Assembly (NCBI RefSeq): GCF_921293095.1
Contig: NC_060247.1
Coordinates: 108,705,111-108,769,110, forward strand
Direction of reading: 5' to 3'
Origin: Ischnura elegans
Lineage: Eukaryota; Arthropoda; Insecta; Odonata; Coenagrionidae
Length of the DNA: 64,000 nt
The first letter of the stretch is position 1, and each line of letters begins with the position of its first letter. The notes beneath the pieces are model-generated. The model saw only the letters and a program-made list of their open reading frames with translations. It was not told where the DNA came from and made no database searches. Below, piece after piece: positions 33,240 to 44,188 of the stretch. A program made the position numbers and the translations under genes.

Positions 33240-35830
33240 ATATGGCAGTCAATTAATATTAGAATTGCAAGAATATTGTGAATGACTTACTTAAAATGTG
33301 CTACGTATTGTTTTCGTATTTGAAAACTTTACGACTCATAAATTGGTTTGGATAAACTCAGGTTTTCATGATGAGCAGTTGAAAGATAGGTTTAAGGGGT
33401 GTCTAACATAGGAAAGTATGGGGTGCCACCACATTGGGGTAGGAACTTCACATGGCCTGGTATTGGAACGTAAACCTTTAAATAGAATCAGCCTAGAAGG
33501 CAATGGTGGGATCAAATAATTAGGTTGCCTGCACTCAAATCTGACTCGGTTGACAACCCTGAAATTAAGCCTAGGAAGCCCTGAAATTAATTACACGTGG
33601 AATGTATTAGAGAGAAATTTTTGAATAAAAGTCCTCCGAAGAAGACGAGAGATAAGTATTTGTGGCAGCTAATGAAGGGCTTCAGTAAAAAAAACCTCAG
33701 AGAACGGAAGGGCCTTGGGAAAAGGAGGGATCTAAGAATCTTAGGGTTGGATTAGATTATATTTCCTTATTGGTGGGGCTACATCAGCTGTCACCTGGGC
33801 ATTGGGCTTAAAAGGTCCATTGTGCTACCCACCCTTGTATGCATATACCCACTTTGTACGTAATTATGCCTGAGACCAATCTTCATCAAAATAGACTTGG
33901 CCTCCACGCACTTACAGATGGTACCCTCCATGTGTTCTTGGTGGCTTCTGTTTGCCAGGTGAGCGGGTATTCATCGCCGCATGTCACTCCCACGGCTCCG
34001 TTTACCAATCTTGTAACCTCGAAAAGAGTATTCTCTTTGGTACACTCGTTGGGTACCCTTCTGGGCCCTCTGCATTATAATATCTTCAGATAACTGAAGA
34101 GGTTTAAGTTCAATTACGAGCCATAATTGCTGTAGTTGAATTGAGCTACATTCCATGCTCCTTGAAATATGTTTGTTATATCTCTCAAGCTGTTGATAAT
34201 CGTGTCTTTTACTTTTGGTAGCATTAAGCAAAGTTGAAGGTTGCATTGTATTATGAGATATTACGACGTAACTAGCTAATGAGCCTCGAACATGGGGCCT
34301 TGCGTAAGCGAATATATTGAGCGAAAACTGATATCTCCAAAATATTTGCCGGGTCTCGAATGGATGTGAGAAATTCTAAAATATGACAAACAAAGAATGA
34401 CGAATCTGCTTCGTTACACATTCACTGCAAACAACCTCTGCCGGTATGTGTTTATAAGCACCTGAGCAAAATCCCGTCTGATATCTTCCACCGATCTCCA
34501 GTAGTGAAAGTTTTTCCGCCATTTAAATATAGCGCAACTCTTTTAAGGTGAACGCGGGTCGTTCACCTTGATGGCTTCACCGTGGACACAGTTCCATGCC
34601 AGTGGATACAGTAACCTAAGGTGTCATTAGGGCATTGACTTGCAGTGTCAATGTATCATTGAGCAACTTGGGCTGCGAATAATTGGAAAGAGAGGGAAAA
34701 CGGATTAAGATGTTATTAATCTCGAAAATGAATCCACAGAGAATACTTCCAGACGCATACCGAATTTCGAAGTATTCTCTGAAGGCGCAGATGGCGTAGG
34801 TTCCAAAGTTTTTTTTCGTATCTGATGCATCGGGCCGTCATACGACCCCAGTACGAATCAAGCTGTTATTTATTCAATGTTTAAGATGCAGTTGGTGAAT
34901 GAATATAGGTACTTCTTCAAAAGTTCACACATCGATTTAACGCTAAATTCGCTCATAACATTACTTTGATGTTGATAGAATTTTTAGTTTGGTATCATGT
35001 TTTTATGCATCCATCTTATTCACAATATGATTGATTACTACCTTCTTAATTGGATTAAAAAATTGTATTTAAAATGATATCAAAATGACATAAAATATTT
35101 TCTTAATGGAAATTATTTAAAAACCTCGTGTGGCCCAGGCAGTCTTCTTTCTCCCTATATGAAATAAATATTTACGTATTATATTTGAAAATCGTCACCA
35201 CCTTCTCTTATTTTTTTATTGTGTTATAGGACGTTTTGCATCAAGGTATTGAGGTAGTACCTTTACAGAGAGGTGATGGAGCTTTAGGGTATTTTTCGTA
35301 GTTTCAGAATAATGCCCTATTATTGTGAATACAGTTAATTGTTGCATTTCTCTCTCTACATCGTAATTTAAATTTTTATAAGAATTCCAGTTTCCAAAAT
35401 CATTTTTATCCACTTGCTGCAGCGAGGATTGGAAAACTTGGAAAGAGCTAACCCTATTTACTTATCAACACCGTTGAGAAGGGGGAGAGGGTTAAAGGAT
35501 TCAAATCCTTCCCCAAAATATTTGCGGCTGTGGTATAAAAAGTAAGTAGTTAATGAACCTCCCCCTGAAATGCATTTCTCTCGCCGTACACTCCTCCATA
35601 ATTCATGTACCCTCCACGTAGACCCCCCGATAGTATTTTATAGCCCCGGCCTTGTCACTTAAAAGAATGCATTTTACACCGTATACGTAATGTAGTGATT
35701 TTTAAGAAATTCACTCTGTGTCGTAATTTTTAAGAAATTCACTCTCTGTCATGTACTCTGATCGTGGCCGTTTGAGTTTCATATTGATGGAGAGGTTATC
35801 ATCTGAATTTTAACACCAATTAGTTCCACT
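33240..35830. other. non-coding stretch with small tandem duplication
   Basis: No gene was recognised; overlapping frames at 33839-34246 on both strands are unassigned. A 28-base unit containing AAGAAATTCACTCT is tandemly repeated about twice at 35698-35750. Confidence 0.4.
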
Positions 35831-35831
35831 T

Positions 35832-36113
35832 ACGTGAGTAGTTCCTCAATATTTCTTACTACTATCTCAATCGTAACTCGCTGAACTATTTCCTCAGAAT
35901 TCGCTGACTTGACTCTCACGGGGGAGCGTCGATATATTTCGGCGTGGATAAAAATATTTCGTTCAGCAGGTTCCCATGATTTATTTTGCCTCATGGATTC
36001 GTGGTAGAGAGGAAACGGCTTGACAAAAACACGCCTGGAGTTAAAAGTTACGACACGATTTGTGAGTTCGGGCGGAGATGTCATAAGATCCACTCCTCAT
36101 CCACCCTCAACAT
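35832..36113 (-). other. possible spliced exon, unknown gene
   Basis: On the minus strand an acceptor-like GTTTTCTATTCCAG precedes 36113 and a strong donor GTAAGT follows 35832. An open frame from ATG at 36084 (MTSPPELTNRVVTFNSRRVF...) runs about 84 codons into the donor (...VVRNIEELL). No family is recognised. It could be a first coding exon with a short 5' untranslated part, an exon of a non-coding RNA, or chance. Confidence 0.22.
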
Positions 36114-36150
36114 CTGGAATAGAAAACTCCATGTGCATAATCTTTACTAA

Positions 36151-36325
36151 ATTATTAGGTAAATGAAACATTGAAATCTTTCCACTAGGTTTATTCGAAC
36201 ACGACGTGTTTCGCTGTTACAGCAATTTTATCAAGGGCATCATTGTAATGTTGTTATAATAACTAAACGCGTCGTGTTCGAATAAATCCTGTGGAAATAT
36301 TGCAGTGTTTCATTTTACTAATATT
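36151..36325. mobile_element. inverted repeat pair, Penelope-like pLTR candidate
   Basis: Arms 36161-36211 and 36265-36315 are inverted copies of about 51 bases with weaker similarity extending about 10 bases outward. Each carries GTGTTCGAATAAA and a TGGAAA motif. The minus strand at 36235-36203 reads TTGATAAAATT, then GCTG-TAA-CAGC, then GAAACACGTC, which matches the order CUGANGA, stem II, GAAAC, GUC of a hammerhead with a decayed first element. Penelope-like elements are known to carry such motifs. No ORF is present. Confidence 0.55.
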
Positions 36326-37002
36326 AATAACTTCCACCACGTTGTGCCGTATATCATACAAGATATTTAATTAACTTAGCTTATTCGTGGCGATGCTTTC
36401 ATCCGATGATGAAAATACATTCTTTTCTTTCCTTCACCAGATAGAATCATAAGAAAATATTAAGGAAACGTAATCTAGGACAGAAAGATTTTAAATTTAC
36501 CTCTTTCCTAATACAGTGAGGGATATTAATAGTTTCGCAATTCCTGAATCGATTCTTATCACTAGCCAGGACGATTAATTCTTGTTTACTTTCTTTCATC
36601 TTTATATGCATTTCTTTTTTGCATTTAAAATGAATTTTTCATCTTAAAATTTCTTAGCATTCTATTTTTGTTAACCATGCATGGATTATATTATTTTTTT
36701 AATCGCTAGAAAAGTTTTACTTATCATGTTAATTTTTTTTTTAGTGTAGTGTCACATGGATCCCAAACTAATCCCAAACTAATGTGCACAAATAAGTAGG
36801 GCGTGTTATTTTCATTCGTTTTATAGCATTTCAGTGTGATCAAAATTTTGATTGTCGTGTAACTATGTTTGTGATATAGTCAAGTGTTATGGAGCGCATT
36901 TCTTGGCTGAAACCCACACCAATCTGAAGAAATCAGTCGGCCGGTGTTATTTTTATAATCATTTTTATAACGATGCGGTCAGAGTCGTAGCCAGGAGAGG
37001 GT
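36326..37002. other. AT-rich stretch, nothing recognised
   Basis: AT-rich DNA with poly-T runs. No gene or repeat end was recognised apart from its junction with the LINE fragment at 37003. Confidence 0.35.
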
Positions 37003-37440
37003 ACATCTACATCTATATAGTACCCTGCGAGCCACCTCTAGGGTGTTTGGCAGGGGGTGATCAATCACCATCATGCAGCATGCAATTCGACTCCCACATG
37101 CACTCTACACATCCAAAATACGTCACGCTTACTAACCAATTATGCTACCAGATACTGTTAGAAATAATAATGCAATTCGGAAACATGCATTAAAGTATGC
37201 ATAAGTTAGTAGGCTACACTACAAGTCATCTAATCTATTTATGAGTTCTAACGCTGCCGTTATAATCTCTAATTGATCGTGGAAAAAAAGACATTCTGAA
37301 TCTGTCTGTTCTACAATCTATCTCTCTTATTTTATTTATATGATCTGATCTACCGTAGTATGTTGGCGTTCGTAAGATATTGTTAACTTCGTCAGAGAAG
37401 ACACTGATCTTGAATTTATCTAAAAGGTTTAGTCTATTTT
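37003..37440 (-). mobile_element. CR1-like LINE 3' end, copy
   Basis: The 3' terminus at 37003 starts with ACATCTACATCTATATAG followed by the conserved hairpin (ACCCTGCGAGCCACC ... GGTGTTTGGCAGGGGGTG). It continues through a roughly 300-base 3' untranslated part and into the RT C-terminus (minus-strand reading of the LRTPTYYG region near 37360). Closely similar copies are 56729-58085 and 62050-62620. It is 5' truncated. Confidence 0.75.
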
Positions 37441-38115
37441 TAACCTATTTTTTATTTTAGGGGGCACCTGCTCCTCCCCTAAAACAATTAACTTTAGCAG
37501 AAAAATTACTAATATGAAGCATATTAAAACATTTATTCTACTCCAACAATACTGGGAATCAATTCTAATACTTACTGACTATTATTTTTGGGAAGCAGCA
37601 TTACGAACCACGGCTTTGCGCTCGGTTTGACAGCAAAGCAAGCACCTGGGTTTGAAGACATTGTATTCGTAGATGCTCATTTTTAGTGCTTCTACCAGCC
37701 GCTTAACCTATAGATCATCGCTTGTCGGGCACCATGCTCTATCGCCTCCCCTCCCTAATTTTAGGTGCCAAAAATGTGATTTCTAGAAATATAAATGTTC
37801 ATATTTTTTCCAGAGGAAGGGATCCCACCCTCCAGATCCTCTGAGTGGTTCCCGAACCAACACATCGTCCTGGCTACGCCATTGAATGTGGTGCTTATCG
37901 ACGTACCTATTTCATGCTATGTACAGGTTATTAGTCATCCCCTGCCAAACTCCTCGCATGTAGAGATAGAAATAATAAATAGGGTTAGTTGTAAGTAAGT
38001 AGTATATTTATACTTAAGTAATACTTTTACTTAAGTATAAAGTTTTTCACTGCATCTATTGGATGGAACTGATTTTGGAAACCGGAGTTCCCATTAATAT
38101 TTACTTCGCGCTGCA
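37441..38115. other. non-coding stretch, nothing recognised
   Basis: A 67-codon frame at 37795 has no family resemblance. A small inverted repeat TACTTAAGTA-type motif occurs near 38010-38040. Confidence 0.35.
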
Positions 38116-38124
38116 GCAGTGGCG

Positions 38125-38790
38125 GGTTAAGGTGCGTTTGGTGGGGACATGGAGCAGGTAGTCCCAAGATGGGCGTGGCACACCCTCCGTAGGGTCCCTA
38201 ATCCCGAACCCCTTCCTCGACGCGTTCACCCTCGCTGGCCCATCTCTTGGACCCTCCCTGCGGGGGCCTCCCTCCCGATAAGTGACCGCTATGACTGCAA
38301 TTTGGAAATTGATCAATCAATCCAATAATCAAAATATGTTTTTTTGCATCGTACTCCTGCCAATCGTGCGATCAAGTACGTCTTTGAACCGTGTTTCTGC
38401 GATGAGAAATAACGATTTTGTTACGGCTGTATGTGAAATTTACTTAAATAAATAAATAAATAAATAAACTTTGCTAAACACGTGGCTGTGGACCACCGGA
38501 AAATGGCAACAGCGCTTTGGAATGGGCAAAGTAGCGGGCTGTTTGAATGAGTTACGAGCATGAATTTGCCATCTGGTACCGCTCATTTGCACGCCAAGGC
38601 TTCAGTTAATTTACCTTCAGTTCCACATAGTCTCCGATTAGATAACTTGCGTCGAGATAAAGGGTCAATTATTCCCTAAGTCGGATATTGAAGGGTTAAA
38701 GCAGTCGAACTACTTCAAAAAGTCAAAAAACACCTGAAAGGTGGATAGGTTGTGTGAGTTTTAGACGGTGATTGCGAGTCCCTTTACGTA
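38125..38790 (+). repeat. left long terminal inverted repeat
   Basis: 666 bases matching the reverse complement of 42156-42776. It carries an extra 45-base block (38424-38468) ending in an AAAT microsatellite that is absent from the right arm. Confidence 0.85.
38424..38468 (+). mobile_element. 45-base insertion with (AAAT)n tail
   Basis: The right arm of the host element reads straight through from GATTTTGTTA to GCTTTGC, while the left arm is interrupted here by CGGCTGTATGTGAAATTTAC followed by an AAAT array. This resembles a severely 5'-truncated retroposon with a short-repeat tail. Confidence 0.5.
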
Positions 38791-38799
38791 TTTTCTCCA

Positions 38800-39690
38800 G
38801 AGAAATGAAATAAAAGGGAAGTTAACTCGGAACGCAATAGAGATAATGAGATGCCTGGTGGAGAGGAGCCTAGAATATGACCAGGACGTGTATGCCTGCT
38901 TTGTGGATTTTGAAAAATCATTGATTGAGAGAACTGGGTAAAGTTAATGGATATTTTCAAGAAATTAGGTGTGGATTGGAGGGATAGGTGACTGATTCGT
39001 AATCTGTATATGGCCCAGACTGCGCATGTGAGGGTAGCGGACGGAGAATCTAGGTGGGCAAGCATTGGCAGAGGAGTGAGGCAAGGCTGTCCTCCATCGC
39101 CGCAGCTCTTTAACGTGTACGCTGAAGAGATGGCAAGGGAAGCGTGGGATGAGTTAGAAGCTGTAATAAAAGTGGGAGGAATGATGTTCAAATAGGTGAG
39201 AATCGCGGATGATCAGGCGTTGATTAGCCAGTCAGCGAGGGGGCTTCAGGTTCTATTGGATGCGTTATACGAACGTTACGAGGAGTATGGGATGAGGATT
39301 AATCAGAAGAAAACTAAGGTTGTGCGTTTTTCTAAAGCAACACGAGCGAGGAATGTGGGAAATATAAAGGTGGGCGGTGAAAAACTTGAGTAGTTCAACT
39401 ATTTGGGCAGTACGTTGGAGGAAAACGGAGGCAGTGGTTAGGACGTTAGGAGGAGAATTGCATTAGCAAAGGAGGCGCTCATGAGCAGGAAGGAGCTTCT
39501 GAGAGGATCGTTATGTAAGATTTTAAAGAAAAGGTTAGTGAAGAGTCTGATCTGGAGGGTAGCGATTTGCGGTGCAGCAATATGGACACTTAGGAAGGAG
39601 GACGAGAAAAGACTGGAGGCATTCGAGATGTGGATGTGGCGAAGAATGGAGAAGGTGAAGTGGACGGAGAGTAGTAAACCTACCTGAATC
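38800..39690 (+). pseudogene. non-LTR reverse transcriptase, frameshifted
   Basis: RNA-templated DNA synthesis enzyme of a LINE. Fragments in order: RNAIEIMRCLVERSLEYDQD and VYACFVDFEKS (RT motif A region, usually FVDFEKAFD), RVADGESRWASIGRGVRQGC then PPSPQLFNVYAEEMAREAWD (motif B), then ADDQALISQS after a stop at 39195 (motif C, normally YADDxx), then the thumb region RRRIALAKEA and FEMWMWRRMEKVKW. At least three stops or shifts break it. It is the same LINE type as the remnant at 21715. It lies inside the long-TIR element, just after the left arm, so it inserted into that element or was captured by it. Confidence 0.85.
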
Positions 39691-39699
39691 GGTAGAATA

Positions 39700-39945
39700 C
39701 TATAATAATATATGATAAATTCAAGAGCAGCGTATTTTCCGGCGACGTTAGCCATATATAACGAGCGCCAACATACTACAGAAGATCAGATTATATAAAT
39801 AAATTAAGTGAGATAGGCTGTAGAACAGACTGATTCAGAATATCTTCTTTTCCACGATCAAATAGAGACTATAACGGCAGTGTTGGGACTCAGAAATAGA
39901 ATAGATGACTTGTATTATAGCTTACTAACTTATATAGAGCGATGT
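39700..39945 (+). mobile_element. CR1-like LINE fragment, C-terminus and start of 3' UTR
   Basis: Plus-strand reading DKFKSSVFSGDV, then RAPTYYRRSDYINK and SFPRSNRDYNGS, equals the RT C-terminus of the copies at 37003, 56729 and 62050. The conserved TAGCTTACTAACTTAT-type 3' untranslated start is present but the terminal hairpin is missing. Confidence 0.7.
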
Positions 39946-40089
39946 CTAAGTTCTTAAAACAAGTATCTTAAAAATAGCATCTTTTCGGGAGAGCAAAAGA
40001 AACTATTCATATTTTTAATTGTACACTAAAATTCAAAAACAAAAATTCATTAATTAAATAATAAATTCAACAACGATGTCAGAAGGGAA

Positions 40090-42018
40090 CTTAGGAAGCA
40101 GAGAAAACTATACAACGTGTACAGTAAGTCCATTACGTTATGTAATAAATCGAAGGAACTTGAAGCTAAAGAAAGTTACGCTGCATAGCGCTCAATAACT
40201 AAAAAATCAATGCGAAAGTTCAAGAAAAGTACTTCAAAGTGAAGTTCAAGTAAAGGTAAAAGAAAAAGTGCTCGAAGAAAATCCTAAATCCTTTTGGTCG
40301 TACGCGAGAGAGCTTCAGGAATAACATTCAACCGTTGATTCGTTATTTGATAAAGATGGTAAACTTGTCACCGAAAATATTGACAAAGCTAACACATTAA
40401 ACTCCCACTTCGAAAGTGTATACATTACTGACGATACTCAATTCAATTTAGACATCCCATGTACTAAGGAATCGATGGAAGATATATCTATACAACTTGA
40501 TGGGATAACTACACAACTACAATCGATTGAGAATATTATATCTCCGGGTCCGGAGGGAATACCCGCGCGTGTCCTCCACAGATCGCACCTTACTTAGAGA
40601 TAATATTCAAGAAATCACTATCAGAAGGAAAGTTACTGCTACACTGGAACATTACAAGCGTTACACCCATATTTAAAAAGGGAAACAGACATGCCCCAGA
40701 CAACTAACGTCCAATTTCATTAACACCTATCATAGACAAGATACTTGAGCATCTCGTCATTAGCAATATCATGACTTTCTTGGACAGACGTAACTTCCTC
40801 CATGACTGTCAGCACGGATTCAGAAAAGGTAGATCATGCGAAACATAGCCCGCGCTCTTTCTTAACGATGTTATAAAATCTGGTGAATAGAAAAGACAAG
40901 TTGACGCACTATTTCTAGATTTTAAGAAAGCTTTCGACACTTTACCTCACAACAAATTTTTATACAAATTGCAGTCATGCGGAGTAAACGAAACATTTGT
41001 AAACTGGATACGCGACTTCCTCAGAGATCGTAAACAAAAAGTAGTTCTTGACGGAATTAGCTCTGATGTAGTAAAAGTTACATCAGGTGTTCCACAAGGA
41101 AGCGTAATCAGCCCCCTGTTGTTCATTATATACACTAATGATCTCTGCTCCCGCATTAGCAGTATAATGCGTTTATTTGCTGACGACGCTGTCATCTATC
41201 GCGAAATTAGTGATCATTCTATGAAATTCTATCATCGGAATTAAAAAACGTTAATTTGTGGAGCCAAGAGTTGGGACTCGAACTTAATCTGAACAAATGC
41301 ATGTCGATATATTTCTTGCGGAATTCGACCAACTATGACCATGTTTATTCTGTGGATGGTATTAACATAAAGGCAGCAGACGAAGTGAAGTACCTTGGAG
41401 TTACGATAACCTTGAACCTCTCGTGGGGAACACGTATAAGGAATATCTGTGGCATGGCCCTGAAGACATTCGTCAAGCGTATTGTGGAAATATTTTCGGA
41501 TGAGCAAGTGAAAGAAAGGTGCAATTTCGCAATCGTACGTCCGTACCTTGAATATGCAGCGAGCGTATGGGATCCGGTACAGAAAGACTTAATGCGTGAA
41601 CTGAATTAAACACAAAGGAAGGCTGCGCGTTTCGTCAAAAACTGCTACGGGCGTACAGACAGCGTTACCCAGATGTTAAGCGAATTAGGCTGAGAGCCGC
41701 TGGAGACTCGTAGGCTGCGCGCTAGGCTTAGATTGCTTGAACAATTGAGAATGGATATCTTTAAGAGCGACACGGAGAACATAATATTAGAGCCAAACTA
41801 TATTTCCAGATCCGATAGAAGCGATAAATTAAGAGAGATGTTTTGCCAAACGGATATATGTGGGAATTCGTTTTTCCCCCGAACCATGAAGGACTTTAAT
41901 AAATGCTAGTCACAACTTCGTAGAGCACTTCATTTTTTATGTGTAGACGGCTGGTGTCCTAACACCCCCTGCCACACGCTTTTTTGGCGGCTTGCGGGGT
42001 ATTATGTATATGTAGATG
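40090..42018 (+). pseudogene. CR1-like non-LTR reverse transcriptase and 3' end
   Basis: Reverse transcriptase domain of a LINE, read in order across several stops and shifts: SPGPEGIPARVL (near 40545), NWRPISLTPI-type region, HGFRKGRSCET, ALFLDFKKAFDTLPHNKF (motif A), VTSGVPQGSVISPLLFIIYT (motif B), MRLFADDAVIYREI (motif C with FADD at about 41177), then LGVTITLNLSW, RPYLEYAASVWDP and a C-terminal FFPRTMKDFN. The 3' untranslated region is about 110 bases and ends in the hairpin CCCCTGCCACACGC...GGCTTGCGGGG and TATTATGTATATGTAGATG. It lies inside the long-TIR element. The best preserved RT of the window, but not functional. Confidence 0.88.
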
Positions 42019-42155
42019 AACCACGAAGTATGAAATATATGCCTTGTGGTCAATAATAATAGCCTCAGTTCTCATTACGCACTCTGAAATATTCGCCGCC
42101 AAGAGGTCAAGGTTGTTGTTACCCCTGGTGGGCGTATTTTACGTAATAATATAAC

Positions 42156-42776
42156 ACGTAAAGGGACTCGCAGTCATCGTCTATAACTCACACAGCGTAG
42201 TCACTTCTTGGGTGTTTTTCGAATTTTCGAATTAGTTCGACTGCTTTAACCCTTCAATATCCGCCTTATGGAATAATTGACCCTTTATCTCGACGCAGGT
42301 TATCTGTCGGAGACTACGTGGAACTGAAGGTAAATTAACTGAAGCCTCGGCGTGCAAATGAGCGGTACCAGATGGCAAAATCATGCTCGTAACTCATTCA
42401 AACAGCCCGCTACCTTATCCATTCCAAAGCACTGTTGCCATTTTCCGATGGTCCGCAGCCACGTGTTTAGCAAAGCTAACAAAATCGTTATTTCTCATCG
42501 CAGAAACACGGTTCAAAGACGTACTTGATCGCACGATTGGCAGGAGTACGACGCAAAAAAACATATTTTGATTATTGGATTGATTGATTGATTTCCAAAT
42601 TGCAGTCATAGCGGTCACTTTTCGGGAGGGAGGCCCCCCCCTGGGAGGGTCCAAGAGATGGGCCAGCGAGGGTGAACGCGTCGAGGAAGGTGTTCGGGAT
42701 TAGGGACCCTACGGAGGGTGTGCCACGCCCATCTTGGGACTACCTGCTCCATGTCCCCACCAAACGCACCTTAACC
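42156..42776 (-). repeat. right long terminal inverted repeat
   Basis: 621 bases matching 38125-38790 in inverse orientation, with scattered substitutions such as CGGGGGGG-type changes near 42635 and without the 45-base insertion. Confidence 0.85.
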
Positions 42777-42940
42777 GCAGTGGCGCATCCAGAGAGGGGC
42801 TTGGGTATCCAATTTACGCTGGATGAAATGTTAATTTTGATCGGACCCCCGCTACTGCAGGTAGGTTACCTTCCAGGACCCTTTGTCCTATCCCGGATCC
42901 GGTGCTGCACCGTAGTGAGAGAACTTCAGCCATGATTTGT

Positions 42941-43042
42941 GGTGTGCATGTGGGAGTCCAAATGCATGCTGCATGCTGGTGATTGATCACCCCCTGCCAA
43001 ACACCCTAGAGGTGGCTCGCAGGGTATTATGTAGACGTAGAC
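42941..43042 (+). mobile_element. LINE 3' terminal fragment
   Basis: GGTGTGCATGTGGGAGTCC, then GCATGCTGGTGATTGATCACC, then the conserved hairpin (CCCTGCCAAACACC, CTAGA, GGTGGCTCGCAGGG) and TATTATGTAGACGTAGACG. It is the last 100 bases of the CR1-like family and begins 156 bases after the long-TIR element's target duplication. Confidence 0.8.
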
Positions 43043-44090
43043 GATACTGTATACAGGGGCCCTATGTAAGCTAATCTCTCGGATAGTTCGCGGTTGGTTC
43101 TCAGAAAGACGTCGTAATTTCGGAATGAACTATCCGAACTTCCCGCCACTGATACACGTCCGAGAACTGCCGAAATGACGGATTGTCTCGAAAAATGACT
43201 TTCCGTTTCTCGGAATCGAAAACTGATGTGCCAGCTGGTAAGTTATTGAATATTTTTAACGCGAAGGTGGTGCTGCAGAAGTTGGTAAGAAGTCACGAGT
43301 AATTTGCAATATTGGCACGGTATGTGTACTAAAAATTATTGGAAATGCATGATTATGTACGGAGTCAGGAATTAAATAAAGCTACAGGCGAAGCCAGTTG
43401 ACAGTTGTTTCAACAATGCAGTAAAAGCATAGTGGATAGCATGATAGGACTGGATGCTGCGTTTGCATTTACGGCGTTGGTAGCGTTTGTTAAATTTTTA
43501 GTTAACGCGCGGCCGATGATTGTTCCGTGATCAAAAATTTCTGCACAGAATCGGAGACGGAAACATAAAGTTCGATTCCAAAATCTCGGAAACGGGGAGA
43601 CGTAGTTACTGGATAGGGCTCCAGAGAAGGAATTAAGAGTGCGAAATATTGGCGAAGATCTCTGGAGGCGATCGGGAAGAGGAAAAGTTGGCACGGGCGG
43701 GTGCGCCACGAAAACACGCGAGCGAGTCAACACCAACAACAACACTACTGGGAGCAATATGAAGGGAGGTGTGCCCGAGGAATTCCCACGCGTCCGCAAC
43801 CTCGAGGATTGAGCGAGGCTTGCGCTCATCTGACGGAACAACCAGCCACCCACACCGCCCCTGCGAACGCCCCCAACGGCGAGATTCCACTTCGAGGAAA
43901 AGAGAGGAAAAACACCGCTCACTCATGCAGCCCGCGGCTGGGAAAACTTTTTCCAGAAACCTCCTCATTTTGGAATGGAGTGCGTGCATTCAGATTTTCA
44001 GACACGCTCTCTGAGCTGCGCCCTCAAAGCCGGTGTTTCGAAATTTAGTATTTGATATGCGTTTTATTTATACGATATTCATCATAAAGC
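43043..44090. other. non-coding stretch with CpG-rich block 43490-44030
   Basis: 43490-44030 is GC- and CpG-rich (AACGCGCGGCCGATG, CTGCGAACGCCCCCAACGG) with long overlapping frames on both strands, up to 170 codons on the minus strand. None resembles a protein family, and such frames are expected by chance in GC-rich DNA. A promoter or untranslated exon of an unrecognised gene is possible. Confidence 0.35.
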
Positions 44091-44188
44091 GGTGTGCATG
44101 TAGCGGTCCTCTTGCATGTAGGTGATTGGTCACCCCCTGCAAAATACCCTGGTGAGGTGGCCCGCAGGGTATTATGTAGATGTAGGTG
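44091..44188 (+). mobile_element. LINE 3' terminal fragment
   Basis: GGTGTGCATGTAGCGGTCC, GTGATTGGTCACCCCCTGC, then GAGGTGGCCCGCAGGGTATT and ATGTAGATGTAGGTG. Same terminal family as 42941, one more diverged copy of about 100 bases. Confidence 0.78.

Larger units (their letters stand above)
38125..42776. mobile_element. 4.65 kb DNA element with long TIRs and 9-base TSD (MULE/foldback-like)
   Basis: The element begins GGTTAAGGTGCGTTTGGTGG at 38125 and ends with its inverse at 42776. It is flanked by a perfect 9-base direct repeat, GCAGTGGCG, at 38116-38124 and 42777-42785. The inverted arms are 38125-38790 and 42156-42776, alignable along their whole length. Long arms and a 9-base duplication are typical of Mutator-like elements, or of foldback elements. 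No transposase frame was found; the 3.4 kb interior is occupied by fragments of three LINEs. Short open frames in the arms (RDPTEGVPRPSWDYLLHVP on the inward strand in both) are conserved between arms. Confidence 0.8.

Noticed and set aside
37107-37360. Open frames near 36852-37193 and 57107-57364 as host genes
   Set aside because: They lie within the 3' untranslated region or C-terminus of CR1-like LINE copies in other frames.
38784-39191. 135-codon minus-strand frame
   Set aside because: It is antisense to the reverse transcriptase at 38800-39690, which has clear RT motifs.
43410-43922. 170-codon minus-strand open frame and several overlapping frames up to 118 codons
   Set aside because: They occur together on both strands in a CpG-rich block, have low-complexity stretches and resemble no family. 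Long chance frames are expected where stop codons are rare.
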